This document shows positions 1-11,823 of a stretch of DNA of 64,000 nt, in pieces. This DNA comes from Datnioides undecimradiatus (Eukaryota > Chordata > Actinopteri > Lobotiformes > Datnioididae). The stretch lies in contig WARS01000071.1 of assembly GCA_008933995.1 (NCBI GenBank), positions 4,928,652-4,992,651 on the forward strand. Direction: 5' to 3'. Both the position numbers and the translations under genes were made by a program. A model generated the notes under the pieces. That model worked only from the letters and a program-made list of their open reading frames with translations. It did not search any database and was not told where the DNA came from. The stretch's first letter is position 1; each line of letters opens with the position of its first letter.

Positions 1-364
1 TGGTACAACAAAGGAACTATCGGATATATTTATATATATGGTTTGGCCTTAAGGATCACATTCACAGATCACCTTGAGTGTTTTTTCTTAAGCAGACAGA
101 CTATATTAGGCAGTGAGAATGGAACCGTGGTTATCAATATCTTAACCTGGAAGGGACAAGTATATCTTTAATTTAATCTATTTGATGATTAGGTAATTAG
201 TGTGAGTCATACGTGTCCTCAGGGACCAGCACCAAATACTCTTGTACTGTTGTGGTTGTGCAAGTTTTTGTTTAGACAAAACGTTTCGTTCTTTTCCAGG
301 ATACTTCATGTGTTTCTGAGTTTCACATGTATCGACCTTGTCCCACCCTGTTTGCTTTCTTTAG
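1..364 (+). other. Intron of the DPP-like gene
   Basis: AT-rich sequence before the first recognisable exon. The acceptor is TTCTTTAG at 357-364. I saw no further exon, RNA gene or repeat here. Confidence 0.55.
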
Positions 365-2168
365 ATCTACACCTGAAACTATCTTTACCTCAGGGTTACG
401 AGGCCAACCTGCACCCTCTCCTCCTTATTGTGTAAGCAATGCTGAACAAGCACGCTAAATTGCAGCTAAGCGCTATCCCGCGTCACCTGTTTTGCAACAA
501 CTGTCGCCGCTCTAGCTGATCCCATTCATCTTGTCACTCAGGGATGGCCTCCCTGGCAGTCAGTCAGTGACAGAGGAATTTGCCCTCGACTGGCCTCAGG
601 TCCTCTCCGGCACACATAACGTGGCCTTGGCCTGGGTGGACGGCAGGAGCGGGGTTGGCCGTGGGCAGAAGACCACCGCTGTGGATCCACGCAAGCTCGG
701 CTCACTGAGAGTCAAAGATTATCTGGGAGTTGTAGAGTCAGTAAAGTTATGCAACAACATAAGGCTATATAATGCACACGTGAGAGTAACGTGAGATGAA
801 TTCATAACGGTATTTTATGATATTTCCACAGGTTGTTGATGCAGCTGCCTTACATTGATGATCGTCGGATGGTCCTCTATGGCAAGGTTACATCATTGTT
901 TCAATTCGGAAACTCAATAACCCCGTAGAAACCGTCCAACCCTTCACAGGTTTTGTTTGTTTTAGCACTTTTCTGTTTCCCCCCACAGGCGTTTGGTGGT
1001 TATTTAACTCTCAAGATGTTAGCTGCAACAGATAAGCTCTTTCAATGCACAGCTGCTGTGGCACCAATAACTGACTTCAGGCTTTATAGTGAGTTGATAT
1101 TATATCATTAATTATTCAAACATTTAAGCCTTGGCAATAGTGATGTAACAGAGACAGAGCGCAGGCTTTAGATTAAAAGTTATTCCGCTTTTTCCAGGTG
1201 CTGCATTTTCAGAGAGGTATCTAGGCCTCCCAGCAAAGGAGGAGCATGCATACTCGGTGAGGCTCTGAAGCTCTGAACACAACTATTCAGGTGTAAACAT
1301 TCACAGTGATAATGGTTGTGGATCTACACTCCGCTGCAGTTTTATTACCCCACACTAATATACAGTCGCCCAATAAATCCAATCTCTGCGATCGTTATAA
1401 TGGTCAGTTCTTGCTGAAACTGTTTTAGATAGTTATTGATTGAACTTTATGGTCATTTTGGCGGTGGTGCAGTTGATTTGTATTGCATCACACTGAGATG
1501 TGCTTCCAATATTCTGTCCACCCCATTTGTATCAGCGCAGGCCGACTAAATAACAGAAACATCTCTCTGTGTAACGCTATGCAATTCAACTGCGACACAA
1601 CCTACAGCCTCCAAGATGACCATAAAGTTTAATCAAGACCTCTCTGCAACAGTCCCAAGAAAAACTGAACAATTAAACTTTCATGAACACGGAAGTTATT
1701 GGAGTGTTGTTGTGTTGGAGTGCTTCAGCTGCAGCTAGATTGGTGTACCTAATAAAGTTCTCATATTGTGGTGGTATATCTTTTTTAGACTGCCTCTTTG
1801 CTGGAGGAGGTTGACAAGCTGAAAGATGAAAACTTCCTTATTCTGCATGGAACCGCAGATGGTGAGATTTGTCTTCAGTTTTATCCTGAGATTATTCACG
1901 CCGTTCTTTTTTCACCTCTAATTTCAACGCGTACGTGCATTTGTCCAAAGCGAGGGTACACTTCCAGCACAGCGCCGAGCTCCTGAGCCGACTGGTGAAG
2001 GTGGAAGCCAACTACTCACTGCAGCTGTACCCAGACGAGGGCCACATCCTGAGGGAGCCGCGCAGCATCCAGCATTTCCAGCGGACAGTGGTGAACTACC
2101 TCCAAACCTGCTTGAAGCACAGCGTCCTTCTAGATCCCATAGAAGATGACGAGGAAGAGGATGACTGA
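365..2168 (+). CDS. DPP6/DPP10-like inactive dipeptidyl-peptidase, C-terminal part (5' exons outside window)
   Basis: Seven exons read in frame: 365-431, 542-736, 832-886, 989-1088, 1198-1256, 1789-1861, 1951-2168 (TGA 2166-2168). They encode the C-terminal alpha/beta-hydrolase region of the S9B dipeptidyl-peptidase family. DPP6 and DPP10 are type II membrane proteins that lack peptidase activity and act as auxiliary subunits of Kv4 potassium channels. Visible family blocks are DGLPGSQSVTEEFALDW, VAPITDFRLYS, SAAFSERYLGLP, HGTADARVHFQHSAEL and YPDEGH, then an acidic tail ending EEEDD. At the position of the DPP4 nucleophile motif GWSYGG this protein reads GKAFGG (exons 3/4), so the serine is lost and catalysis is not expected. 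HGTAD and FQHSAEL resemble DPP10; ANYSLQ resembles DPP6, so I leave the symbol open. The upstream exons were not found in positions 1-364 and must lie beyond the window edge. Confidence 0.88.
1321..1765. mobile_element. Degenerate fold-back (inverted-repeat) element in the last-but-one DPP intron
   Basis: The intron between 1256 and 1789 is largely one imperfect inverted repeat. The best arms are 1436-1488 and 1579-1635: AACTTTATGGTCAT on the left matches ATGACCATAAAGTT on the right, and CAGTTGAtTTGtATTGCAT matches the complement of ATGCAATTCAACTG. Weaker pairing extends outward to about 1340 and about 1735. The right end reads GGTGTACCTAATAAAGT (from about 1743), a terminal sequence I associate with abundant non-autonomous teleost repeats. 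No coding capacity is visible. Seen directly: the pairing. Inferred: that it is an old non-autonomous DNA transposon. Confidence 0.55.
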
Positions 2169-3830
2169 GCCCAGAGCCCCTTCCCTTCTTCTGGAAGGAC
2201 TCTCTTAGGACTGTATGCCATCTTATGCATTACCTTGGGTCGGAATACCAGGCACAAGAGCACAGGAGTGGGGACCAAGCACATCAGATCACCTCCTACA
2301 ACTTGTGGATAAATTTATGTACTGTATACCTTGTTGCACACAATTATTTCTGCTGTTATATTGTATGTTTGAGGCCCTGTTTGTTTACAGAATTCACTTG
2401 AGATGAGGACTGAAAGGCTACTGACTCTGCCAAAAGTTTACAAAGATTTAAAACATGCATGTCGTAATGGCTGCATGACGTGGATTAGTTTACATTGCAT
2501 CTTCTGTGTTTTGCAGGTCTAGATCTCACCCATCAGGGTTAAAAGTGCAAAATCTGCCAACAGCCAGGAACACACGGGAAGACTTGAGACTAAAACCTTA
2601 TTGATGTAATGAAGAGACACATTTAATGGCTGCATAAAATGGCTTTCTACATGGGGTTATAATTAAACTAGGTTGGACTACATGGCCTCATTCAGATTTA
2701 TGAAGGTTCCTAACAATTGGGAGAGCTTTATAACAAGAGCTTCGAAACTATTTTAGATGAAGGGCAAACTGGTCTTGCCGACCCCTGGCTAGAACAGGAT
2801 TCTTCACATTCTTCAAGGTGTCATTGTAAAATCTGAGTTATTTAAGGTCTTTCATACCGTGTGTTCCCGGCTTACATACAGTCAAATGAAGCATATGGAT
2901 CATTCTAAATGTGCCAAATACATTTTGTGGACTTAATCCCCCAGTTTTATTAGCATTACTTGCATTATGTAATTAAGGAAGAGTATGCAACTGAGACAAT
3001 TTAAACGACGAGCTCTGATTCAAGAAGCTTTGCAAGAAATCTATGTAGGTCTGTCAATGTACTGTATTTTGAAGTACAGTATGTTTCTGTTTTGATACAT
3101 CTTGACATTTTATTCATTCTTGTGTATTGCAGAATTAAATTATTTCTTTAGAGACACTGTTGAGCCATTATATTACAGTCCACCAAAGTCATGGACAGTG
3201 GGCTTGACCATCAAACTATCAATGAAACCATACTGGTAAACTGCATGCAGTTGGTTTTAAAAAAAATGAATGCCCCTGTCTTTAAACAACCTGCTTACTC
3301 TTTTTTTCCAACAATCCTTAAAAATAAAGTTTGAACTTCTTGTTTTCCAGCAAAAATCTACTTTGGTTCCTTAATCGCCAAAGCTGTAGTCTAACTAACA
3401 AAAGCCATGACTATAAAAACAAATTACTTATCATAACACTTGGTTAATACTGACTTTGCTCTCTGCAAAAGCTGCACTATGGCTGATATTACAGCTGTAA
3501 AGCTGTAATAAGTTTGTAATATCAAACATAAGATTATGGGCACTGATAACAGGTTTTTCAGTGCAGGTCTGAGAAGAATCCATTCATAGTATCTGATTCA
3601 CTGATTGATTATTAATTGCATAAACCATCAACCAACCACCAAAAATATCACAATATAGATCAAGATTATGTAAAGGTCATTTTATGTTCCATATTGTGCT
3701 GAAACCACAATTTGCTGTAGTGGAGACTTTACAGGAATAAAACTTAGCCCATTTTTTGTAGTCACATGCAAAGTGCTCTTCAACTGCACATGTGTAAAAT
3801 AGAGCACGTGTACTCAAAGCTGATAAATAA
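2169..3830 (+). other. 3' UTR of the DPP-like gene and intergenic DNA
   Basis: AT-rich non-coding DNA after the DPP stop codon. Candidate poly(A) signals AATAAA lie at 3323-3328, 3736-3741 and 3826-3831; which one is used cannot be told. A perfect 10-bp stem with a 4-nt loop lies at 3487-3510. No other gene is visible before the cs promoter. Confidence 0.5.
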
Positions 3831-4014
3831 AGTTTATCAGAATTCTTGTTGCATTATCCAGACGAGGGTAGATGAAACGTGCGCTTCATCAACTGTCACC
3901 AGTATCGCTGTAATTTTGCTTCAACTGTATAAAAAAGTAGCGGGACATTATGAAGCTTGTTCTTGAACAGACCCTGATCTTCATTTGTCGTCACAGACAG
4001 AGGTGGGCGTCTAT

Positions 4015-4093
4015 CCAATCAGCGCACACCCAATAGCTCTCTAGCCAATCAAATCCGTATACGCTGTTGCACAGAGCCACCCAATCGTCCAAT
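4015..4093 (+). promoter_or_regulatory. Cluster of five CCAAT boxes upstream of cs
   Basis: CCAAT occurs at 4015-4019, 4030-4034, 4045-4049, 4081-4085 and 4089-4093, all in the same orientation. Three are the extended NF-Y form CCAATCA. The cs start codon is about 145 bp beyond the last box, which fits a proximal promoter. NF-Y binding is inferred from the motif. Confidence 0.65.
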
Positions 4094-4237
4094 CAAGAAT
4101 GCCGCTACTTGCGGGCCAGAATCCCTCTTCAACCTTCTGCTTTCTGGAGGGGCACCTTCAACCAACTCCGCGGTGCACTGGCAGCGGCTTCTTTAGTTGT
4201 AAAGAATAAGCGGAAATAAGACTTTAACACAGACACA

Positions 4238-7200
4238 ATGTCCTTTCTGACGGTCAGCAGGCTAGCACCTAAACTGCTTAATTCAAAGGTAAGAGAACTT
4301 GAAACGGCCTCGACGCCACTTTGTTAAAACTGTGGACGTTTACCTTGGAAGCTAACGTTAGTGTTAGCCGGCTAACGACGTAAGAGCAAGCTAGTTAACG
4401 TCAGCTCGCTTATCAATGTTAACCACATTGTGAATTGCTGTTGACCAAGAGCGTGGCTTTTAATCTCTACGCTAATGCAAATTGCTTCAAGACTAAACTA
4501 TTTTCGTCAGCTGTGTTACACGGGGACGACAAAATGTTTGAGTTGTGTTGTTTTTGAACGTGTTTCTTGTTAGCTAACGTTAGCATAGAAACCGTTGCTC
4601 TCTATGCTGGCCTGGTATTGTCAGAGCCTCTTTAACCAGTGGCGAGTCGACCTTGTTAACTTACTGATACAATAGGACTGTTCCTTTATTAGCCTTTGTA
4701 AATTGCATTCACACACATTCTTGCTTTTGATTTCAGCTTCAGCTTTGTGCTTCTTCGCCACCCCGGTTGACCTTCACGTTTAAGATTTTAGCCATTTATC
4801 TAATGGCACCTGATTTGGTATGGTCCTAGAAAACATTTGCCATATTCCCTAAAAAGTGAGAAGTTACATAGCATCATGAAATTTCTGTTTTTATTAATTA
4901 TATCCGTCTGAAATGTGAAATCTGTGTAAGACCCCATTACTCATTACTCCTTACTCATTACTGATTAGTACATAGGAATTACTCCACTAGTTAACTGCCT
5001 GAATTGCACCACCTGGCTTAGTTGGTTATGATTTATCCAGGCAGTCTGCCAATGATGAAGCAAGTCGCCCTCCATGGTGATTGTAACCTTCCAGTGACTG
5101 TAGCCTACTGTCTTACTCCACTGACCCCTAAGCCCAGACTTCACACACTCAATGACCCTATAATCCATATCAACTCTTGTCATTCACTCCTGAAGAATTT
5201 CTAACAACCCACTAGATGCCCCCCCCCCCACGAGCAAGTAACCAGTGTCAAAATGGTTTCCTTCCTTGAACTCTGTACAGACTGGGGGCTATCATGTCCC
5301 TGTTATCAGTCTTGCAATTAGGAATATGTAGAGGTAACCTGTGTCACACTCACCCTTTCACTCTTATCAGCTGTAATCTTTGCTCAGCACAGTTATTAGT
5401 AAGCTGTTTTTGTAGTTGCATATCATTCTTTGATCATAAAAAAACTTGTGCCTCTGAACCATGGCTGAAAGTCATGTGATTCACAGAATAGAGACCAAAG
5501 ACAATACCTGTGGTGCTCTGGTAATGGTTTCTTGCTTGAGATCGTTTGTTTTTAAGTAGAGAAAGTTGATTATCCTGCATCTTTCAGATTTGTTTCTGTG
5601 TTTAAAACTTAAAATACTGCTACTGCTACATCTTCACCTTCTTAGAAGTACATTTTGATCAAACAAATGATTAGTTGTCTGAGTTCTGAAAGATTATTTT
5701 TAGGCTGAATTACATGTATGTTACATTTTAGCAGCTGAGGTTGTATGTTTACTTTTGCTTATCTAATACGATGTTACATTGATTTTTTTTTTTTTTTTTT
5801 TGTATTTCTAATCACTTCTGGTTTGACTCCTGCACCCTTCTGTCCAATGTAGTTACTTTAACCTTCCTGGCAGGAAGCTGGGAGTGACTGAGTGAAACTG
5901 GTGCTCTATATTTAAGACCCTGAGCTGTTACATAACCACTCAGCTGTGTAGAGTGTGTGTGTGGTGACGTAAGATCCTACCTTTTGTTTCGGTGATCCTT
6001 GTCAGTCCTTTATCCACTCTCAACAGTTGTGGTTATGGGGAGGGGATTCCCCCCCCCCCAAGACTCCTCCCACCCCCATTGATGATTTTAATAAGCTGAC
6101 AGGAGTCCTGTTTCAGTGGCGAGCAGCAGCAGGCTAAACTTCTCACTACTGTCACTGAGCTTCCAAGAAGATTACTAGCCTCCAAACACTTTCATAACCA
6201 GGGCCAGGAGTTTTTTTTTAATCTCGCTTACATCCCCTTGTCTTGTCCCAGTTCTAGCTACAGCTCAAAGCTTAAGAACCCAAACACATTAATTAAAAAT
6301 AAATGTTTTCATGAACGCTTTTACAAAATCACCTCTCTATTTCAAGAATAATTGTCCATTGCAAACCCCCCAACTTGTGTCTAGTTAAAATGACTCAGGC
6401 AGGCTTGCTTTGAGTAAGGTGTAAAAAAATGTATGAAAATGTAGAAAACATTCCCGGACTTAAAATTGTTTTTGTGTCTTTGACTCTACTGTCAGAATTA
6501 TAGAAACATTTGAAGCCATATGGGCCCTCCATCAGTCACTGGTGCATTTTGGTATTTTCGATTGGTGACTGTGTTGCATGATTATTATTTATTTATTTAT
6601 TTTTGGAATGGCACGCACTGTGCTGTTTGACAGAGGTGGAGCATTTCATGTGTGACTCAGATGATTTTCACATCGTTTGCAATCAGTCCCAAACTGTCAG
6701 TTTGTGAATAGTTTTCCTGGGCAGAAATGATTTTTACCAGTAGCTACTGGTTGCAGCTGTTGCTTGTGATCTGTCCTGTCACCTTATGCAAAGGGGAAAA
6801 ATTAACCTGTCAATCTAAGGATAGTGGAATTAATTATTTAGATCATTGATTAAGTATTAGCCTTAATGCCAATCATGCACTGCATCAGGGTATATGCTCA
6901 CGGCACCAGATGTAGAACCTGCAGTTAATAATGTGAAGAAGTGGAGAATGTTTTCCTTGGAAAATATTTCTGAGTACTCAAAGATAATTACCATCAACAA
7001 AAGCATTGTAGCTCTATGTACAGTGTGGTTCAAAGTCAATTATTGTCCAAATATTTTGATCTGCTGCAAGGTCGTCTCGGTTCATAATTAAAGCATGTTG
7101 ACTCAAAATACTGCCACGCACTTTTTTTTTTTTTTTTGGTCAGGGTTTTTGGTTTTGTCACTACAACTCAAAATCTTTTTTGTCTGTTGTACAGAATGCC

Positions 7201-10200
7201 ACCTACTTCCTCGTGGCTGCCAGAAATGCCAGCGCATCAACAACAGTAAGTAAACTCTGCTCCCTCTGATGTTGTCTGCTAGTTTCAAAGGTTCCCTCAT
7301 TATTAGTCAGCGGCTTAAGTGGAAGTCTGAGAGGAAATTGTTTTACCTTACCTGGAGTATTAATAGAACTTTGCAGAGCAACAGATGAATATATAGTGTT
7401 GTATTATTAGACCAGATGTTTGATCAAGGGCAAGGACTGATTTGAATGTTGTCTTTTACAGAATCTGAAGGATGTTCTGGCAGACCTTATCCCCAAAGAA
7501 CAGACCAGGATCAAGAACTTTAAACAGCAGTATGGCAAAACCAACATAGGACAGGTTACTGTTGACATGGTGAGTAACTCCTCAGGTGCCTGACAAAATA
7601 AGGAGGCCATCAACCATGATGTAGATTATCCGAGGCACACTGGCTTTGCCTAATCCGCCCAGGCCTGCACAGCCTTATTTACCGTGTCAGGTATCACTGC
7701 TCGGTCATCTCCCTCAGAGGTCACAGTGTGAAGCTCCACAGCCTCCTGCCACCAGAGACTTTTTTAGCTTAGTCACTCAGTCCTCTACTGTACACTGTCA
7801 ACTCGCACTGCTCTCTCTCATGCACCCACCCCCACACCAGTCCAACAACCCAGTCATCACTACACCTCTGACCTCTGGCTAGTTGCCATGGGGACTTTGG
7901 TAGAGTTTCTTTGGTCCTGACATGTTTTAGCTTCCAATAACAACAAAAAGTAAGCATTCAGCTGTGAGCCATCAGTGTTATCTGAATCTATTATTCAGTA
8001 TTCATGCACATTTAATCACACCAGTGAAGGTTGTCACACATTTATGTATTTCAATATGTAATGTCTGTGTATGCTTTGTTTTCATTACCAGGTCTATGGA
8101 GGTATGAGAGGGATGAAGGGTCTGGTGTATGAGACCTCTGTGTTGGACCCTGAGGAGGTCAGTATGTCTGAAAGGAGGCACAGAGCCTGATGATACGGCT
8201 GTGGTTTTATAATTTGAACACCCCTGGCCTTTTGGAGATTAGCCTGCTTCATAGCCACTTACCTCGATTGCTTTCTTACTGAAGCTAAGAGCTTTCAGTG
8301 GAATTGCCATCGTATATCTTGTTAACAAGCCACCGTATGGAATGAGATACTGAATCATCCACATTCATTGGTAGAGCTAAAGCTCACATCGGCAGCACGC
8401 CAACACTCACTTGCTGGGGCGTTTCAGGATAACCGTGTGTACTCACTTTCACATCCTTCCTCTCACAGGGCATCCGTTTCCGGGGCTACAGCATCCCAGA
8501 GTGCCAGAAGCTGCTGCCCAAAGCCCCAGGAGGCGAGGAGCCGCTGCCTGAGGGCCTCTTCTGGCTGCTGGTCACAGGACAGGTGCCCACTGAGGAGCAG
8601 GTGAGTGGGAGAGAATCACTGGAGTTACAATGAGGCAGGCCTGTGCAGCTGTTCATTCTCTCCCTGTGTCTGTCAGCGATGGCATCTCAGACACTGCTTG
8701 TCAGAGTTTGTCAGAAACTCCCCGCATCATTTTCAGCATTTTCAAAAGTAAATATTCCTGCAGAATAATGATGGATGATGAAGATGACATACTTGCAGAT
8801 CAGGTCAAAAAGAAGCTCGATTATCTGTTAGCAATAACATGAGGCCTTGTTATAAAGACGTGGATGTTAATCACAAAATGTTTGGCGGCAGCAGTGTTGG
8901 ATATGACTTGTCAATCATGTATGACTGCAGAACACTGTCTTATATAAACTAGGGATTTTTATGTAACTGAGAAACAAGAGCTAATCTGCTTGTTAACAGG
9001 GTATAGCAATAGCAGAAAAAGCAAGTATTACAGGTCACCCGCTAATATCGTGTGCTTCTTGTTCCTCCAGGTGAACTGGGTGTCCAAGGAGTGGGCGAAG
9101 AGAGCAGCGCTTCCCTCGCACGTTGTCACCATGCTGGATAACTTTCCCACAAACCTGCACCCCATGTCTCAGTTCAGTGCTGCGATCACTGCTCTGAACA
9201 GCGAGAGCAGCTTTGCACGGGCCTACTCTGAGGGTGTCCACAAGTCCAAATACTGGGAGGTGAGTTTATCGCTGCACACACGGAACAGCTATCTCATTTT
9301 AAACACGCTGGTGGTTTGGCACTAGCATGGAAGTGTTGATGAATTGCCTTTTAATTTGGTACAGACTGCCTTAAGCTGACGAATCAATGCAACACTGGTT
9401 TGTGTCGTGCAGAGAGCATCAGAGCTTCACTGTGAACGTTTGGCTTGGTTTCACGTGCGCGTTCCAAATCCATTTGTTCTCCTAGTTTGTCTATGAAGAC
9501 TCCATGGACTTGATCGCCAAGCTGCCCTGCATCGCTGCCAAGATCTACCGCAACCTGTATCGCGAAGGCAGCAGCATCGGAGCCATTGACTCCAACCTGG
9601 ACTGGTCCCATAACTTCACCAACATGCTGGGCTACAGCGATGCCCAGTTTACTGAGCTAATGAGGCTCTACCTCACCATCCACAGGTGAAACCTTCCTTT
9701 GAGAAACTAGCTTTGATTTTGTTTTTTGTTTTTTTTTTCATTGCTTTCCCACCATTTCTGAGGATTTATGTTCCATTTCCCACTTTGATCAAAGTCAAGC
9801 AGTTTTGATGTAAATTAATCGTCAACCTTCAAGCAAAACTCAGATGAAGTGTTTGAAGAACCGGATATGGCTTCAAACTGTGAAACTCTTTGTGCCCAAG
9901 GACTAAAATACTGATTTTATTCATGGATTTAAACAGAAAAAAAGCATCAAAGGGGAAACATGTTATTTAAAAACACACGATGGACAAAGAACAAGTGTTT
10001 GAAACGTTTTGTTTGATCGGTTCAGCTGAAACAACTGCCCGATGTTAGGCTTACATAACACTTGATATTGGAATGAGCTCAAAGCATTCCTGCTGTCGTG
10101 AAAGTCTGTCCTCTCCACGGCTCCAAAGACGAGCTCAGCCAACGGTGTCAAAATCATTGGACTAGTTAAGACTAACTGACATTATTAAGATGTGCTGGTT

Positions 10201-11823
10201 CTGTTGTGTAGCCATGCTGTAGATGAGCGTGGATGTCAAGGTTGTTAGTGGGATCTTCTCTCCTGAAGTGCCTTCCACCTACATGGGTTCAGAGAGTTAA
10301 AATGTCAGCCTGTAGCTAGCTGTGACACAAAGGCACAATAGTGTTTTGTTTTTGTTTTGAAATGTAGAAACATGGTTTCGTTTTTAATTTTTTGTTTTTC
10401 CTGCAACGTTACAGTGACCATGAAGGAGGCAATGTCAGTGCCCACACCAGCCACCTGGTGGGCAGTGCCCTGTCTGACCCCTACCTGTCATTCAGCGCCG
10501 CCATGAATGGTCTGGCTGGTCCCCTGCACGGCCTGGCCAATCAGGTTCGTACCGAGCACACGTCGCACGTTCACATATGGAAGAGATGTAGTTTTACAGG
10601 CTTGTAAAGGCTCAGGGTGTCAGGGAGGGTTCAGTAGAATATCTCTAGTCTACAGGTACAGAATACATTTTGACATGTCACTGCAGGAAAAGGCACAGGT
10701 ATAATAAATTTAACGACGGCTGAATTTCAGTGAGGTGCTGGAGTTTCAGGATCCCGGTGCTGTGCATGCCGGCTCACTGTCAGGCTGTCATGTCTTACTG
10801 GAAGACTTGAGCAGAATGGGGCTATTGTTAATGTTATTAGTTTAACTTTTCTTACTACGACAACTCAAAATGTCTGCTCCGAAAAAGCCCATTGGAACAA
10901 GCTCTTTGTACGCAACATGACAGGTCAGGACCGAGGTTTTTCTAATCTCCTCACCACAGTGGCACACGTCAGTACAGCGGGTGAACACATATTTGGTACT
11001 GTTTACACTGTACACGCTGCTCATCATTGTGCATTCACCTGTGAATCCCACAGGAGGTGCTGGTGTGGCTGACTGCCCTGCAGAAGGAGTTGGGTGGAGA
11101 GGTGTCTGATGAGAGCATGAGGGACTACATCTGGAACACGCTCAAGTCTGGAAGGGTAAACTCACACCACTTCCGCTAACTTTGGGCTCACAGCTGCCGT
11201 TTCTAACACGTTTAAAGATAGTTTCGCTCCTCATTTAAGTCATCGGGCCTTTGAAATAAGTTCCCATTGTCTTTTGCCGGCCTGAGACTGCAGACTCAAT
11301 GTAGGGGTACAGTTCAATGAGTTGAGGATACGCTGTCTCTGTAGGTCGTGCCTGGCTATGGCCATGCTGTCCTGAGGAAGACTGACCCACGTTACACCTG
11401 CCAGCGTGAGTTTGCCCTGAAGCATCTGCCCAACGACCCCATGTTCAAGTTGGTTTCCCAGCTTTACAAGATTGTGCCCAATGTGCTCCTGGAGCAGGGT
11501 AAGGCCAAGAACCCCTGGCCCAATGTCGACGCCCACAGCGGGGTGCTGCTGCAGGTGAGACTCGTGCTGTGGTTGTGATCACACGTTTGCCATTTGACGG
11601 GAGCAAATGCGGATCCTGACGCGCCTGCCTGTGTTCTCCCCTGTCTGTGCAGTACTATGGAATGACTGAGATGAATTACTACACTGTGCTGTTCGGCGTG
11701 TCCCGAGCCCTCGGCGTGCTCGCTCAGCTGGTGTGGAGTAGAGCCCTGGGCTTCCCCTTGGAGCGCCCCAAGTCCATGAGCACAGATGGACTGATGACAC
11801 TGGTGGGAGCCAAGTCAGGCTGA
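4238..11823 (+). CDS. cs: Citrate synthase, mitochondrial
   Basis: Condenses oxaloacetate and acetyl-CoA to citrate, the first step of the TCA cycle, in the mitochondrial matrix. Exons: 4238-4288, 7195-7245, 7462-7569, 8092-8157, 8469-8600, 9071-9259, 9486-9685, 10415-10544, 11054-11155, 11345-11554, 11653-11823; all junctions are GT-AG and in frame. The product is 469 aa, close to the 466 aa of human CS. It starts [17 protein letters not shown], a basic mitochondrial presequence, and ends LVGAKSG. Catalytic residues are present: His304 in GPLHGLANQ, His350 in GYGHAVLRK and Asp405 in NVDAHSG; all three sit exactly 30 beyond the pig mature numbering (274/320/375). The start is fixed by the presequence. 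It faces coq10a tail to tail. Confidence 0.98.
4289..7194 (+). other. Large first intron of cs
   Basis: No exon or gene seen. Its 5' end carries TAACGTTA palindromes (4353-4360, and within the 12-mer GCTAACGTTAGC at 4573-4584), which suggests promoter-proximal regulatory DNA. The rest is AT-rich with short T runs (5784-5801, 7122-7138), a C run (5220-5229) and the tandem-like CATTACTC/CTTACTCATTACT stretch near 4935-4962. Confidence 0.6.

Noticed and set aside
1798..1986. Read-through frame after HGTADG in the DPP gene
   Set aside because: Runs into intron sequence; the true junction is 1861/1951, restoring HGTADARVHFQHSAEL.
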